Positions 24,868 to 34,338 of a stretch of 53,884 bases of DNA are shown here, in pieces. A model generated the notes under the pieces. The model was not told the DNA's origin and did no database searches. It saw only the letters and a program-made list of their open reading frames with translations. Both the position numbers and the translations under genes were made by a program. Numbering within the stretch: the first letter of the stretch is position 1; every line of letters starts with the position of its first letter. Source of the DNA: an uncultured Bacteroidales bacterium (lineage in GTDB: Bacteria; Bacteroidota; Bacteroidia; Bacteroidales; UBA932); NCBI GenBank assembly GCA_947630665.1, contig CANRID010000013.1:1-53884 (forward strand), in the 5' to 3' direction.

Positions 24868-26199
24868 TTAATTTTTCGGACGGCTTCGCATAATCCTCAT
24901 GACCTGCCCTTTCGCAAGACGGATCATATCCAGCAACGGGATATAGGCCGGGCATGTAAAAGAACAGCACCCGCACTCTATGCAATCATATACCCGGTTC
25001 GCTTCCAGATCGTCCATCCGGCCGGCTCTTCCTAACTTGTTCAATAAATAAGGCTCGAGTCCCATCGGACAAACCGATACGCATTTGGCGCACCGGATGC
25101 AGTTGCCCTCTTCCTTCCTTTTGGTCTGTTTTTCCGTCAGGAACAATACGGAAGAGGAACCTTTTAAAGTAGGCGCATCTATATTGCACATGGCCTTGCC
25201 CATCATCGGTCCGCCGCTAATCACTTTAACCGCTTCTTCCGGCACCCCGCCCACGGCCTCGATGATTTTGCTTATCGGCGTACCTACCCGGTGTTTGAAA
25301 TTCCGCTGCTGCGGACAGCATTCTCCGGTAACGGTCAGAATACCCTCGAACAACGGTTTGTTTTTCTGCACGGCTTCATATACCGCCAACGCAGTGCCCA
25401 CGTTCTGAACCACCGCACCCGTATCTATCGGGAGTCCCATGGATGGAACCTGACGGCCTACCACCGCATCGATCAATTGCTTTTCACCTCCCTGGGGATA
25501 TTTCTTCTTCAACGGCACTATCTGAATATCCGGATATTTTTCCGAATATCCGCTCAGTACCCGGATCGCTTCCGGTTTGTTTTCTTCTATCCCGACAAAA
25601 CCTTTCGTTACCCCCAGCGCCTTCATCATGATAGCGGCGCCTATAAGCACCTGCTCGGGCATCTCTATCATGACCCGGTAATCGGACGTCAGATACGGCT
25701 CGCATTCCGCCCCGTTTATAATCAGGAATTCCGCCTTTTTCCCCGGAGGCGGCGAGAGTTTCACATTGGTAGGGAATGTAGCCCCTCCCAATCCTACTAT
25801 GCCGCATTCGGCTATCCGTGCGATGATTTCCTTTTGATCCAGTTTTATTTCCCTCACGATATCTTCAGACCGGTCGATCCCTTCCATCCACTCATCCCCT
25901 TCCACATCGATTATAACCGCTTTGCATAAATTCCCGGCCAGATCCTTTACCATTTCTATGGATTTGACCGTACCGGAAACGGAGGAATGTACCGGCGCCG
26001 AAATGAATCCGTTGGCCTTGGCTATCAGCTGGCCCGTCTTCACCTTGTCGCCTGCCGCCACGACCGGTTCGGCCGGAGCGCCCAGATGCTGAGACATGGA
26101 TATATATGCCACTTCGGGTATCGGGAAGTTCTCGATAGCCGCACCGGCAGAGATTTTACTATCGCAGGGATGAACTCCGCCTATTGAAAATGTTTTCAT
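24868..26199 (-). CDS. rnfC: Rnf complex subunit RnfC, NADH-binding iron-sulfur protein
   Basis: A 443-residue soluble subunit on the cytoplasmic side. The N-terminus GGVHPCDSK is typical of RnfC. GIVGLGGATFPTNVKL is the nucleotide/flavin-binding glycine loop also found in NuoF, and an SLBB domain follows. Two 4Fe-4S motifs are CIRCAKCVSVCPMGLEP and CIECGCCSFTCPAYIP near residues 375-425. It exchanges electrons with NAD(H) and passes them to RnfB or the membrane part. It overlaps rnfB by 4 bp. Confidence 0.94.
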   Translation of the reverse strand: MKTFSIGGVHPCDSKISAGAAIENFPIPEVAYISMSQHLGAPAEPVVAAGDKVKTGQLIAKANGFISAPVHSSVSGTVKSIEMVKDLAGNLCKAVIIDVEGDEWMEGIDRSEDIVREIKLDQKEIIARIAECGIVGLGGATFPTNVKLSPPPGKKAEFLIINGAECEPYLTSDYRVMIEMPEQVLIGAAIMMKALGVTKGFVGIEENKPEAIRVLSGYSEKYPDIQIVPLKKKYPQGGEKQLIDAVVGRQVPSMGLPIDTGAVVQNVGTALAVYEAVQKNKPLFEGILTVTGECCPQQRNFKHRVGTPISKIIEAVGGVPEEAVKVISGGPMMGKAMCNIDAPTLKGSSSVLFLTEKQTKRKEEGNCIRCAKCVSVCPMGLEPYLLNKLGRAGRMDDLEANRVYDCIECGCCSFTCPAYIPLLDMIRLAKGQVMRIMRSRPKN

Positions 26200-27215
26200 A
26201 TCGCTCTCTGATTTTCCTGGTTATTCACTGATTCTGTTCCGGCTGCTGGAGTTTCAGCTACTGGAGCCTCAACCGCTGGAGTTTGAGCCGTTGGAGTTTC
26301 AACTACCGGAGCTTCAACCACCTGCGTCTTAACTGACTGTGTTTCAGCCGCCGGAGTTCCGGCAGCGGGCTGCGGCTCCGCAGGTTTGGCCGGCTTCGGC
26401 GGGAAATTGACCGCCAGAATAGCTCCCGTCGGACAAGCCTCCACGCACTTACGGCACAAACGGCATTTATTATAATCTATATAGGATAAATTATCTTTTA
26501 CGGTAATCGCTTCGAACGGGCATACTTTGGCACATTTCATACATCCGATGCAGGCTGCCGCACAGGCTTTCTTAGCCACACCCCCCTTATCCTTGTTCAC
26601 ACACGATACATATACCCTGCGGGATTTGATTCCTTTGTTCCTCAGTTCTATAATCATGCGAGGGCAGGCTTTCACACAGGCCCCGCAAGCCGTACATTTA
26701 TTCTCATCCACTTCCGGCAGTCCGGTCTGGGGATTTATATGAATGGCACCGAAACTACAAACCTTTGTACAGTCCCCTTGCCCCAGACAACCGTATTTGC
26801 ATCCCGTATCTCCCGTATATAGGGAATTCATGACCGCACAGGAGGCCACTCCATCGTATATATTGGTTTTCGGACGGTTCTCGCAGGTTCCCGAACAGCG
26901 TACTACAGCCACCATAGGGGCTTTTTCGGCTATCTGAATACCCAATTTTTCCGCTACGAGCTTCATTACGGGATTCCCGCCGACCGGACAGAACAGATTG
27001 TCCAGATTGGGAGCCTTCACACAGGCTTCGGCAAAAGCCCGGCAGCCGGCCTGTCCGCACCCGCCGCAATTCGCACCGGGCATCAGAGGCTCTATCTCAT
27101 CGATGCGAGGATCCTCTTCTACCTTAAATTTCTGTGCTACAAGATATAGCACGACCGCCAGCACAAGTCCCAGAAGACTCAGGCTAACTACGGTAAAAAT
27201 AATAGTAGTACTCAT
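26196..27215 (-). CDS. rnfB: Rnf complex subunit RnfB with a repetitive C-terminal tail
   Basis: A 339-residue ferredoxin-like subunit. Residues 5-28 form a single membrane anchor. The Fe-S motif C50, C53, C58 and C76 (ANCGGCGQAGC...FCPVGG) follows, then several 4Fe-4S ferredoxin motifs such as CTACGACVKACPRMI, CIGCMKCAKVCP and CRLCRKCVEACPTG. It takes electrons from ferredoxin at the cytoplasmic face. Residues 274-339 are an unusual tail rich in Pro, Ala, Val, Glu and Thr with repeats like VETP, VEAP and AETP, absent from many RnfB proteins. It is first of the rnf genes and overlaps the RseC-like gene by 4 bp. Confidence 0.94.
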   Translation of the reverse strand: MSTTIIFTVVSLSLLGLVLAVVLYLVAQKFKVEEDPRIDEIEPLMPGANCGGCGQAGCRAFAEACVKAPNLDNLFCPVGGNPVMKLVAEKLGIQIAEKAPMVAVVRCSGTCENRPKTNIYDGVASCAVMNSLYTGDTGCKYGCLGQGDCTKVCSFGAIHINPQTGLPEVDENKCTACGACVKACPRMIIELRNKGIKSRRVYVSCVNKDKGGVAKKACAAACIGCMKCAKVCPFEAITVKDNLSYIDYNKCRLCRKCVEACPTGAILAVNFPPKPAKPAEPQPAAGTPAAETQSVKTQVVEAPVVETPTAQTPAVEAPVAETPAAGTESVNNQENQRAI

Positions 27216-27646
27216 TTATAGTTATAGTTTTTAGCAATTGTAAACACGAACTTATCCGCTATCCTCCCTCTGAACAAATAAATAATAAAATAATAAATTC
27301 CAATGGAAGACAAGGCGATAAGCCCAACCCACAACTCGCTCAGGTTTAAGTTGGGCAAATATAATAATAATATCATTAAAATTATCAACGGAATCACATA
27401 AGAAAGCCAGACAGCCTTGTACCCCATAGAGGGAACCATCCGGATGATCACTTCTTCTCCCACCCGGTACGTTTCACCGGAATCATTAGGCACTTGTATA
27501 AATTTGATTTCCGAGTCTCCTGCTCCGCAGACGCTTTTCGCATGACAGGAAGCGCACATGGACTTATTCAGAAACCGGGCTGTAATCGACTCGGGAGTAA
27601 TCTCCGTTATCTCCCCCTTATGTTCTATATATTTATTTCTCGACAT
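27212..27646 (-). CDS. RseC/SoxR-reducing family protein
   Basis: A 144-residue RseC-family membrane protein. The cytoplasmic N-terminus has C31ASC34HAKSVC40, a Cys cluster conserved in this family and possibly an iron-sulfur or redox site. Two transmembrane helices follow at about residues 76-95 and 100-122. In Escherichia coli RseC works with the Rsx (Rnf-like) complex in reducing SoxR. In Bacteroidales the gene commonly precedes rnfB, as here. No soxR is visible, so a role as an Rnf accessory is more likely than SoxR reduction. Confidence 0.88.
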   Translation of the reverse strand: MSRNKYIEHKGEITEITPESITARFLNKSMCASCHAKSVCGAGDSEIKFIQVPNDSGETYRVGEEVIIRMVPSMGYKAVWLSYVIPLIILMILLLYLPNLNLSELWVGLIALSSIGIYYFIIYLFRGRIADKFVFTIAKNYNYK

Positions 27647-27680
27647 TTTTCATTTCAGGTTAATCGAAACAGGTTTTGAA

Positions 27681-28520
27681 TCACTTGATTTTACTGGTCA
27701 CAGGATACTTCAGCTCCTCCCACTCGGTCAAACGGCCCGACACCTTGCCCACGATAATAGGAGATTCGAACAGCAGCGGTATCTTATTTTCGTCATCCGT
27801 AATCCAGATGGTCATCTCTTCCTTTCCGGTAAAAACGTCCCCGGCCACTAACTTGGCGGAAAATTTAAGCGTCTTGAAAGTCCCGAGTCCTTGAATCTTT
27901 TTTACTTCCTTGCCCTTATAAATATAATAAAGATCATAGATATCGGTATCGATAGCAAAAGAAATGGGCTGGGGGACATCCGTCGGGATCTTGGAAAAAT
28001 CCAGAGTTCTGCATGCGAAAAAAAGAGTGACCAAATCATACGTGGCAGCCGTTCCGGGGAGGACGGTATCTCTGGGAGGCCTGTCGTTTTTCTGAACGGT
28101 AGCATGTATGTTATAGTTCTCCTTATCGAAATTATATATATTTTTCATGGCATGCTTCCCTTCATAAGTATCCCGATAGAAAGATGCCGGCCGGAGCGTC
28201 TGTGCATAGAACCTGCTTTCGAAATGCTCCCGCACCTTGAAAAATATATCGTAAAACTTGAAAGTATGCCCTTCTACCACTGCATGGAAGATACCGTCTC
28301 CATATTCCAGCTGCACGGTAGCGCTTCCCACATCCGTATTTATCCCTCCCCATTTATAATTCATGGCATAATGAAGGGTCTCTCCGTCTTTATAAGGCAA
28401 TTCCCGGGGCTGGCCTTTCAGCCCGCAAGAGAACACGAGACTAAAGAGAACCGCCGATACCGCAACCGGCAGCTTCCCGGCAAGTAATCTCCGGAGAATA
28501 TATGGTACTGCAAGCGTCAT
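27681..28520 (-). CDS. DUF3108 domain protein, exported
   Basis: A 279-residue exported protein. The N-terminal hydrophobic region ends in LVFSC, which could be a lipobox, followed by a polar stretch. The rest fits DUF3108: YKDGETLHYAMNYKWGG at the start, then a beta-rich fold with HFESRFYAQTLRP and TIWITDDENKIPLLFESPI. The function of DUF3108 is unknown. Such proteins sit in the periplasm or outer membrane. It overlaps dnaB by 4 bp, so the two are coupled despite unrelated roles. Confidence 0.85.
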   Translation of the reverse strand: MTLAVPYILRRLLAGKLPVAVSAVLFSLVFSCGLKGQPRELPYKDGETLHYAMNYKWGGINTDVGSATVQLEYGDGIFHAVVEGHTFKFYDIFFKVREHFESRFYAQTLRPASFYRDTYEGKHAMKNIYNFDKENYNIHATVQKNDRPPRDTVLPGTAATYDLVTLFFACRTLDFSKIPTDVPQPISFAIDTDIYDLYYIYKGKEVKKIQGLGTFKTLKFSAKLVAGDVFTGKEEMTIWITDDENKIPLLFESPIIVGKVSGRLTEWEELKYPVTSKIK

Positions 28521-30043
28521 TCTACACCGGTATTATCAAATTCATCGGAAGCATCTAAAAACTCATCCTGCGGCGAATTCATACGAGATCCGTATGCTTT
28601 CGAAGAGGCATCCGCATCCGGAAGAGGTACATTAAGGGCGGCATCCGTAATATCCACGAACCGGACTTCCGAGCTGCGGAATCTCATCTGTACATCGCAT
28701 ACCTGACCGTTACGATGTTTTGCGATGATTATTTCTGTCAGGCCCACCTGCGCAGGATCTTCCGCCAGCCCGTAATACTCGGGGCGGTGGATGAACATAA
28801 CGATATCCGCATCCTGCTCTATGGCGCCGGATTCGCGCAAATCGCTCAATTGGGGCCGCTTGGCGCCGCCGCGGGTTTCCACGGCGCGGCTAAGTTGGGA
28901 AAGCGCAACGATAGGAACATTGAGTTCCTTCGCAATCGCTTTCAGGGACCGGGAAATGGCCGACACCTCCTGTTCCCGCATTCCCTTTAATTCCGGAGGT
29001 CCCGTCATCAATTGCAGATAGTCTATCACAATCAGTTTCACTCCGGCGGAAGAAACTAACCGGCGTGCTTTGGAACGGAACTCATATATGGAAAGAGAGG
29101 GAGTATCGTCTATATATAAAGGCGCCTGGGACAAGGCATTCAGCCGCTCGTTCAGTTGCACCCATTCATGCTCTTCCAATTTCCTTCCCCCTTTGATCTT
29201 TTCGGCGGACAAACCCGTTTCGCTGACCATCAACCTTTTGACTAATTGGACCGAAGACATTTCCAACGAGAAAAACGCCACGGGAATCTTATGATCTACC
29301 GACATATTCCGCGCCATAGTAAGCACGAAAGCCGTTTTACCTACCGAAGGACGGGCCGCGATGATAATCAGATCGGAAGGCTGCCAGCCCAAAGTTACGC
29401 GGTCTATTCCGGTATATCCGCTGGGAATCCCGCTCAGCCCGTCTTCTCTGAGCTGGGCCGATTGCAGATCGTCTATCGCGGCATTGATAATATCCTGTAC
29501 AGACTGGGTTTCCCGTTTCATATTCCGGTCGGCCAAAGTGAATATTTTCTGCTGGGTGGAATCCAGCAAGTCGTCCACCGAAAGGGAATCATCGAAAGAA
29601 TCCCGCTGCACCTCATAGGAAATGGAAATAAGTTCCCGTTGGATATATTTCTGCACCAGAATCTTCGTATGGTAATCCAGATGGGCGGCGGCGCCTATTT
29701 TCATACTTAGCTGGCTCAGGTAATACGGACCTCCTATTTCTTCCAGATCTTCCGTTTTTTTCAGTTCCTGAGCCACCGTGTAAATATCCACCGGATCATG
29801 TCTGAGCGCCAGCGAGGAAATAGCTTTAAAGATTTTCCGGTTGCTCTCCTTATAAAAACACTCCGGCACCAGTACATCCAGCACATCCGCTACGGAATTG
29901 GGTTCGAGCAGCAACGCCCCCAGTACGGCTTCCTCTATGTCGATAGCCTGAGGCGGTTTTTTCCCGTTCTCCAATCCTATAAGCTCCAGGTTTTTCAATT
30001 GGCCGGAACCCGAAGGACTTTTTCTGTTGAGAGTTTTAGCCAT
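28517..30043 (-). CDS. dnaB: Replicative DNA helicase DnaB
   Basis: A 508-residue hexameric helicase that unwinds DNA at the replication fork. The N-terminal domain (AVLGALLLEPNSVADVLDVL) is followed by the RecA-like ATPase core: Walker A ARPSVGKTAF, Walker B KLIVIDYLQLM, and LSQLSRAVETR, which includes the arginine-rich H4 region. No intein interrupts the Walker A site. The C-terminus is acidic. It lies within a long run of same-strand genes between the aminotransferase and DUF3108 genes. Confidence 0.97.
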   Translation of the reverse strand: MAKTLNRKSPSGSGQLKNLELIGLENGKKPPQAIDIEEAVLGALLLEPNSVADVLDVLVPECFYKESNRKIFKAISSLALRHDPVDIYTVAQELKKTEDLEEIGGPYYLSQLSMKIGAAAHLDYHTKILVQKYIQRELISISYEVQRDSFDDSLSVDDLLDSTQQKIFTLADRNMKRETQSVQDIINAAIDDLQSAQLREDGLSGIPSGYTGIDRVTLGWQPSDLIIIAARPSVGKTAFVLTMARNMSVDHKIPVAFFSLEMSSVQLVKRLMVSETGLSAEKIKGGRKLEEHEWVQLNERLNALSQAPLYIDDTPSLSIYEFRSKARRLVSSAGVKLIVIDYLQLMTGPPELKGMREQEVSAISRSLKAIAKELNVPIVALSQLSRAVETRGGAKRPQLSDLRESGAIEQDADIVMFIHRPEYYGLAEDPAQVGLTEIIIAKHRNGQVCDVQMRFRSSEVRFVDITDAALNVPLPDADASSKAYGSRMNSPQDEFLDASDEFDNTGVE

Positions 30044-30083
30044 TTCTTTAATAACGTATTTCTAATTATAACTACAAATTTTA

Positions 30084-31280
30084 TTACAGACGGTTCAATG
30101 CCCTTATAATAGCTTCTACGGCCATATCGATCTCTTGATCGTTTATACATAGGGGCGGAGCGATCCGGAAAGAGGTGGGCTGGAACAAAAACCAGTCTGT
30201 CAGCACCCCTTCTTCCAAAAGTAAATATAATATCTTTTTGGCTTTTTCGCAATCCTTTAAATCTACCGCAATCAGCAAGCCCGCTGCACGTATCTCTTTA
30301 ACAAGGGGATGCGACTTTAAAGCATCCGTAAATCTTTTGGATTTCCTTTCCACTTCCGCTATCCAGTTTTCCCGCAACAAAATTTTCAAAGCCGCCAACG
30401 CCGCCGCACATGAAACCGGATGTCCGCCGAAGGTAGTGATATGTCCCAGCGGAGGATGATCCCGCCAAGCGTCCATCAATTCCTCCGAAGCCGCCAAAGC
30501 GCCCAACGGCATACCTCCGCCCAATGCTTTGGCAAGGGTCAGCATATCGGGTTCGACTCCGTATTTCTGAAAAGCGAACATCTTGCCCGTACGGCCGAAC
30601 CCCGTCTGGATTTCATCGAAAATCAGCAAAGCGCCCGTCCGGGTACATCTATCCCGGAGCGATTTGAGAAATTCCTCCGTCGGGACCTGGACTCCTCCTT
30701 CTCCCTGTACCGGCTCTATCAGTACGCAGGCCGTTTTTTCCGTGATGCGGTCCAAAGTCTCCGGATTATTGAATTCTATATGATTCACACAAGGCAGCAG
30801 GGGCCGGAAAGAATTCTTGAAATCCTCGCTGCTCATCATGCTGAGCGCCCCGTGCGAACTTCCGTGATACGCATTGTAACAGCTTATCAGCTCTCTCCTG
30901 CCGGTTACTCTCTTGGCCAATTTCAACGCGGCTTCGTTGGCTTCGCTACCGGAATTCACATAATAGATCATTTGCAGTTTTTCAGGCAAAAGGGAAGCCA
31001 GCAACCGGGCGTGCAACACCTGCGGAGACTGGATCATCTCTCCGTATACCATCAAATGGGCATGCTTTTCCACCTGCTCCTTAACCGCGTCTATCACTTC
31101 CCGGTTTCCGTGTCCCACATTGCTGACCGATACCCCCGAAATCAGGTCGATATAGGTCTTGTCGGGACCGTATAAAAAAACACCCTCTGCCTTCCGGATG
31201 TCTATACCCAGCGGGGAAGAGGATGTTTGAGCCACATGTTTAAAGAAAAGCTCCCTTAAAATAGAGGGTCTTTGTTCCAT
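30084..31280 (-). CDS. Class III aminotransferase
   Basis: A 398-residue PLP-dependent aminotransferase of class [21 protein letters not shown] is the conserved cofactor-binding segment and [16 protein letters not shown] holds the Schiff-base lysine, K251. The family includes acetylornithine, ornithine and 4-aminobutyrate transaminases. In Bacteroidetes such proteins near dnaB are often annotated only as aspartate aminotransferase family, and I cannot choose a substrate. No arginine biosynthesis genes adjoin it. It lies just after the zinc-ribbon gene (3 bp gap). Confidence 0.88.
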   Translation of the reverse strand: MEQRPSILRELFFKHVAQTSSSPLGIDIRKAEGVFLYGPDKTYIDLISGVSVSNVGHGNREVIDAVKEQVEKHAHLMVYGEMIQSPQVLHARLLASLLPEKLQMIYYVNSGSEANEAALKLAKRVTGRRELISCYNAYHGSSHGALSMMSSEDFKNSFRPLLPCVNHIEFNNPETLDRITEKTACVLIEPVQGEGGVQVPTEEFLKSLRDRCTRTGALLIFDEIQTGFGRTGKMFAFQKYGVEPDMLTLAKALGGGMPLGALAASEELMDAWRDHPPLGHITTFGGHPVSCAAALAALKILLRENWIAEVERKSKRFTDALKSHPLVKEIRAAGLLIAVDLKDCEKAKKILYLLLEEGVLTDWFLFQPTSFRIAPPLCINDQEIDMAVEAIIRALNRL

Positions 31281-31283
31281 AAA

Positions 31284-32105
31284 TTATTCCTGCTCGAATT
31301 CCGAACTGACCAGAATCCTTCCGCAATATTCGCATACGATAATCTTTTTGCTCAGGGCAATATCCATTTGTCTCTGAGGCGGAATTTTATTAAAGCATCC
31401 TCCGCAGGCATCTCTTTTGACGGTTACCACCGCCAGCTTGTTCCTGGCATTGGAACGCACTTTTTTATAAGCGTTCAACAATCGCCCGTCTATCTGGGAT
31501 TGAAGCGATTCGGATTCTTTCAGCAAGTCCTCTTCCTCTTTTTTGGTCTCCTCCACAATCGTCTCCAATTCCTTTTTCTTGGCCGCCAGATCTTCTTCGC
31601 GCCCTTTGATCCGTTCACCGGCCTGCGCCAAAGCTTCTTTCTTCTCCGCCAAAAGGAGGGTATTGTCCTTTATCTTCTTTTCGGAAAGCTGAACTTCCAG
31701 CTCCTGATATTCTATCTCCTTGGAAAGGGAATCGTATTCCCGGTTGTTCTTGACATTATCTCTCTGGGCTTCGTATTTCTCAATCAAAGACCGGCTGTTG
31801 AGAATATCTTGTTTTTTCTGGGAAATGAAAGCCTCTGTTTCCTTGATTTCTCTCTGGAGATTGGATATGCGGGTCCGCAAACCCTCTATATCGTCTTCCA
31901 GATCCTGCACCTCTAATGGAAGCTCTCCCCTGAGCAGATAGATTTTGTCGATCCGGGTATCGGTTTGCTGCAATTTATACAAAAGGCGCAGCTTCGTCTC
32001 CATGCTTCCATCCGGATCCAGATTTTTGGCGATCTGCAACGATGTAAAAGTCTCGCCTTCGATTATCGGAGGGACGACTGTCTTTATTTTTTTACTTGTA
32101 GCCAT
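31284..32105 (-). CDS. Coiled-coil protein with C4-type zinc ribbon
   Basis: The start is placed at the ATG ending 32105 (MATSKKIKTVV), since the longer frame overlaps the Nif3-like gene. The product has 273 residues. Residues about 40-215 form a long charged coiled coil. The C-terminus has CGGCFNKIPP...CEYCGRIL, two CxxC knuckles of a zinc ribbon, as in the C4-type zinc ribbon family (DUF164). Family members are often encoded beside Nif3-like proteins, as here, and may form a complex with nucleic acid, but the function is not defined. Confidence 0.88.
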   Translation of the reverse strand: MATSKKIKTVVPPIIEGETFTSLQIAKNLDPDGSMETKLRLLYKLQQTDTRIDKIYLLRGELPLEVQDLEDDIEGLRTRISNLQREIKETEAFISQKKQDILNSRSLIEKYEAQRDNVKNNREYDSLSKEIEYQELEVQLSEKKIKDNTLLLAEKKEALAQAGERIKGREEDLAAKKKELETIVEETKKEEEDLLKESESLQSQIDGRLLNAYKKVRSNARNKLAVVTVKRDACGGCFNKIPPQRQMDIALSKKIIVCEYCGRILVSSEFEQE

Positions 32106-32115
32106 TATGTAAGCT

Positions 32116-32877
32116 TTAATAGTAATATATGGGATTATTGTTTTCTTTAGTAATTGAAACCGTAAAGTTAGGAAAATTTTTGCAAAGTATTTCGGAGAAT
32201 AACCGGACAACATCATATTCGCTGTTATAATGTCCTATATCCATTACCATAAAATCGTTTTCGCAAAAAAAGTCGTGGTAGGTAAGATCTCCCGTAATAT
32301 AGACCTGGGCGCCCTCACTTCTGGCATCGGAGATAAAAGACCGGCCGCTTCCTCCGCAGACCGCCACCCGCCGGACAAGAGATTTCAACGGGCGCGAAGT
32401 GCGCAGCCGGGGAATCCCCATTTTTTCCTGGACGAATTTCACGAACTCTCCGGCCGTCAGAGGGGTCTTCATGTCTCCGACCGCTCCGAATCCATCGGCC
32501 TGCAAGGGCCGGACACCGGTCAGCTCCAACTTGTGCGCCATCAGTCCGCTGACTCCCCCCGCCGCCTTATCCATATTGGTATGGGCAGAATACACTACGA
32601 TTCCGTGCCGGATAGCCGTTTCGATAATCCTGCCCGTAATATGCTCCGGTGTTACGGATTTTAACTTTCCGAATATAAGGGGATGATGCGCTATTACCAG
32701 ATCGCAGCCCTCCCGGACCGCTTCCCGCATCACATTTTCCGTACAATCCAGGGCGATCAGGGCTTTCCCGACTTCCTTATCGGGATTCCCGACGGAAAAT
32801 CCGGAATTATCCCAGCTTTCCTGCATGGAAAGAGGTGCGAAATCTTCTATAGGCTTTACAACCTCTCTTGCCGTCAT
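32116..32877 (-). CDS. Nif3-like dinuclear metal-centre protein
   Basis: A 253-residue protein of the NIF3/YbgI family, which forms a hexameric ring with a dinuclear metal site in each subunit. LVIAHHPLIFGKLKSVT, SAHTNMDKAAGG and VMDIGHYNSE supply the conserved metal ligands. It lacks the PII-like insert seen in longer members. Reported activities include GTP cyclohydrolase-like behaviour in some homologues, but the general role is unclear. The zinc-ribbon gene follows after 10 bp, a widely seen pairing. Confidence 0.9.
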   Translation of the reverse strand: MTAREVVKPIEDFAPLSMQESWDNSGFSVGNPDKEVGKALIALDCTENVMREAVREGCDLVIAHHPLIFGKLKSVTPEHITGRIIETAIRHGIVVYSAHTNMDKAAGGVSGLMAHKLELTGVRPLQADGFGAVGDMKTPLTAGEFVKFVQEKMGIPRLRTSRPLKSLVRRVAVCGGSGRSFISDARSEGAQVYITGDLTYHDFFCENDFMVMDIGHYNSEYDVVRLFSEILCKNFPNFTVSITKENNNPIYYY

Positions 32878-32914
32878 ATTTTTCCCGGTTTAATTTTATT
32901 TAACTTCCAATATA

Positions 32915-33358
32915 CTATGCCTCGGCATAATCCGGATCCTCTTTGTCTTCTGTCGGGACATCCCCGCTTTCTTCTTCCGGATCTTTTGCCGGGTTATCTG
33001 CCGGAGCCTCTCCCGGAGCCGTTAATGAAGCCGATATTTCCAGCAATTTCTCCTTTATGCCATTGAGCCGGCTTATCACATCCATCCGCTGATCTTCTCC
33101 CGTAATATTATCCTTCATCCGTCTGGCCGCGCCTTCAAGCGTCATTCCCCGTTCCTTCACTAAATAATAGATGACTTTGAAATTGGCCAGATCCTGGGCC
33201 GTAAACAGCCTGTTGCCTTTTTTATTTCGTGCAGGCTTAATGAAATCCGGAAACTTCTGGGCCCAGAAACGTACCAAGGAGGTATTTTCTCCCAAGATCC
33301 GGGAAACTTCGCCGATCGAATAATACAGTTTCTCAATGGTTTTCTCTTTGTACGGCAT
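32915..33358 (-). CDS. MerR-family transcriptional regulator
   Basis: A 147-residue protein with an N-terminal MerR winged helix (YSIGEVSRILGENTSLVRFW, then KKGNRLFTAQDLANFKVIYY, residues about 10-80). The C-terminal region is short and acidic, lacks the Cys pattern of metal-sensing MerR proteins, and has no clear effector domain, as in a common Bacteroidetes subgroup. It follows the two M23 peptidase genes (20 bp gap). Its target genes are unknown, and no MerR-type dyad is obvious nearby. Confidence 0.85.
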   Translation of the reverse strand: MPYKEKTIEKLYYSIGEVSRILGENTSLVRFWAQKFPDFIKPARNKKGNRLFTAQDLANFKVIYYLVKERGMTLEGAARRMKDNITGEDQRMDVISRLNGIKEKLLEISASLTAPGEAPADNPAKDPEEESGDVPTEDKEDPDYAEA

Positions 33359-33378
33359 ATTATCAAGAATTATTAAAA

Positions 33379-34338
33379 TTAATCCAGCGATTGGCCCGTA
33401 TTGGCCGTAATGGTCGCCATCTCCCGGAACATCGCAGGGTTGAGATCCGCAAAGAAATAATTGATCGGATCCAGATTTTCCTCTTCGTAAATTATTTCAT
33501 AATGCAGATGGGGTACAAAAGACATGCCCGACATACCGATTCTTGCAATTACCGCTCCCTGTTCTATTTTCTGTCCCTGCCTGACCAATATATCCCCCAA
33601 ATGCGTATAACGCGTAACATACCCGTTCTGATGGTTTATGGTTATCGTATTCCCCTCCCCTCTCTTGGAATGCACGGTTTTTTCCACGATTCCGCGGGCG
33701 GGAGCGATAATCTCCGTACCGGTGGCACCCAGCAGATCGATTCCCCCGTGCATAACCACGCTCTTATAAAACGGATTGATCTTCTTTCCTACGGAGGCCC
33801 CGGTCTGGCTGATGGAAAAATTCCTCACAGGCACTATGGACGGAATATTCCGGACATCCTCGCCCAGTTCTTCAAAAGCCTTCCCGATCATGGAAATGGC
33901 CTCATCCACATTCCCCGCCTGACTCTCGATTTTCCGGATCTCTTCCCGGGAACGGTCGATTATCTTCTCATTATGAAGGGTATCTATCTGGTCGAGGAAT
34001 CCGTTGTCATCCGAACCGTCATAAAGGAAACGGGGAGGGTCCGCATCGAATATGCTCCTGTAGATTTCCCGGTCCTTTATCTGGAGACTCTGCACCGCAT
34101 TATCCAGCAAGTCCATCTTCCGGGCCATCTTTTTGTATTCTTCTTCCAAGATTTTATTTTCCCTGCCAAGCTGCCGCTCCTGATCCGTACTGAAAAAAAG
34201 AGAAATGACCAGATAATAAAGAACCGCCAGGAGAATGCTGACAACAATATACTTGACGATTCTCTTGACCCAATCCTTTACATTTTTTTTATCTTCGACA
34301 AATTTTAGCTGTTCCCTATTGAATTTATATTTCCCCAT
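33379..34338 (-). CDS. M23-family peptidase, membrane-anchored (first of two)
   Basis: A 319-residue protein with one membrane segment at residues 29-50 and a coiled coil at about 55-80, placing the C-terminal M23 (LytM/LasA-like) domain in the periplasm. HGGIDLLG (HxxxD) and HLHYEI (HxH) supply the zinc ligands, and RYTHLGDILVRQGQKI lies between. With these ligands intact it could be an active peptidoglycan endopeptidase, although many such proteins regulate amidases instead. Its start overlaps the stop of the neighbouring M23 gene by one base, so the pair is translationally coupled. Confidence 0.88.
   Translation of the reverse strand: MGKYKFNREQLKFVEDKKNVKDWVKRIVKYIVVSILLAVLYYLVISLFFSTDQERQLGRENKILEEEYKKMARKMDLLDNAVQSLQIKDREIYRSIFDADPPRFLYDGSDDNGFLDQIDTLHNEKIIDRSREEIRKIESQAGNVDEAISMIGKAFEELGEDVRNIPSIVPVRNFSISQTGASVGKKINPFYKSVVMHGGIDLLGATGTEIIAPARGIVEKTVHSKRGEGNTITINHQNGYVTRYTHLGDILVRQGQKIEQGAVIARIGMSGMSFVPHLHYEIIYEEENLDPINYFFADLNPAMFREMATITANTGQSLD

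Noticed and set aside
26220-26400. CRISPR-like or satellite repeats
   Set aside because: The units are degenerate, in frame and encode the RnfB tail, with no spacers between them.
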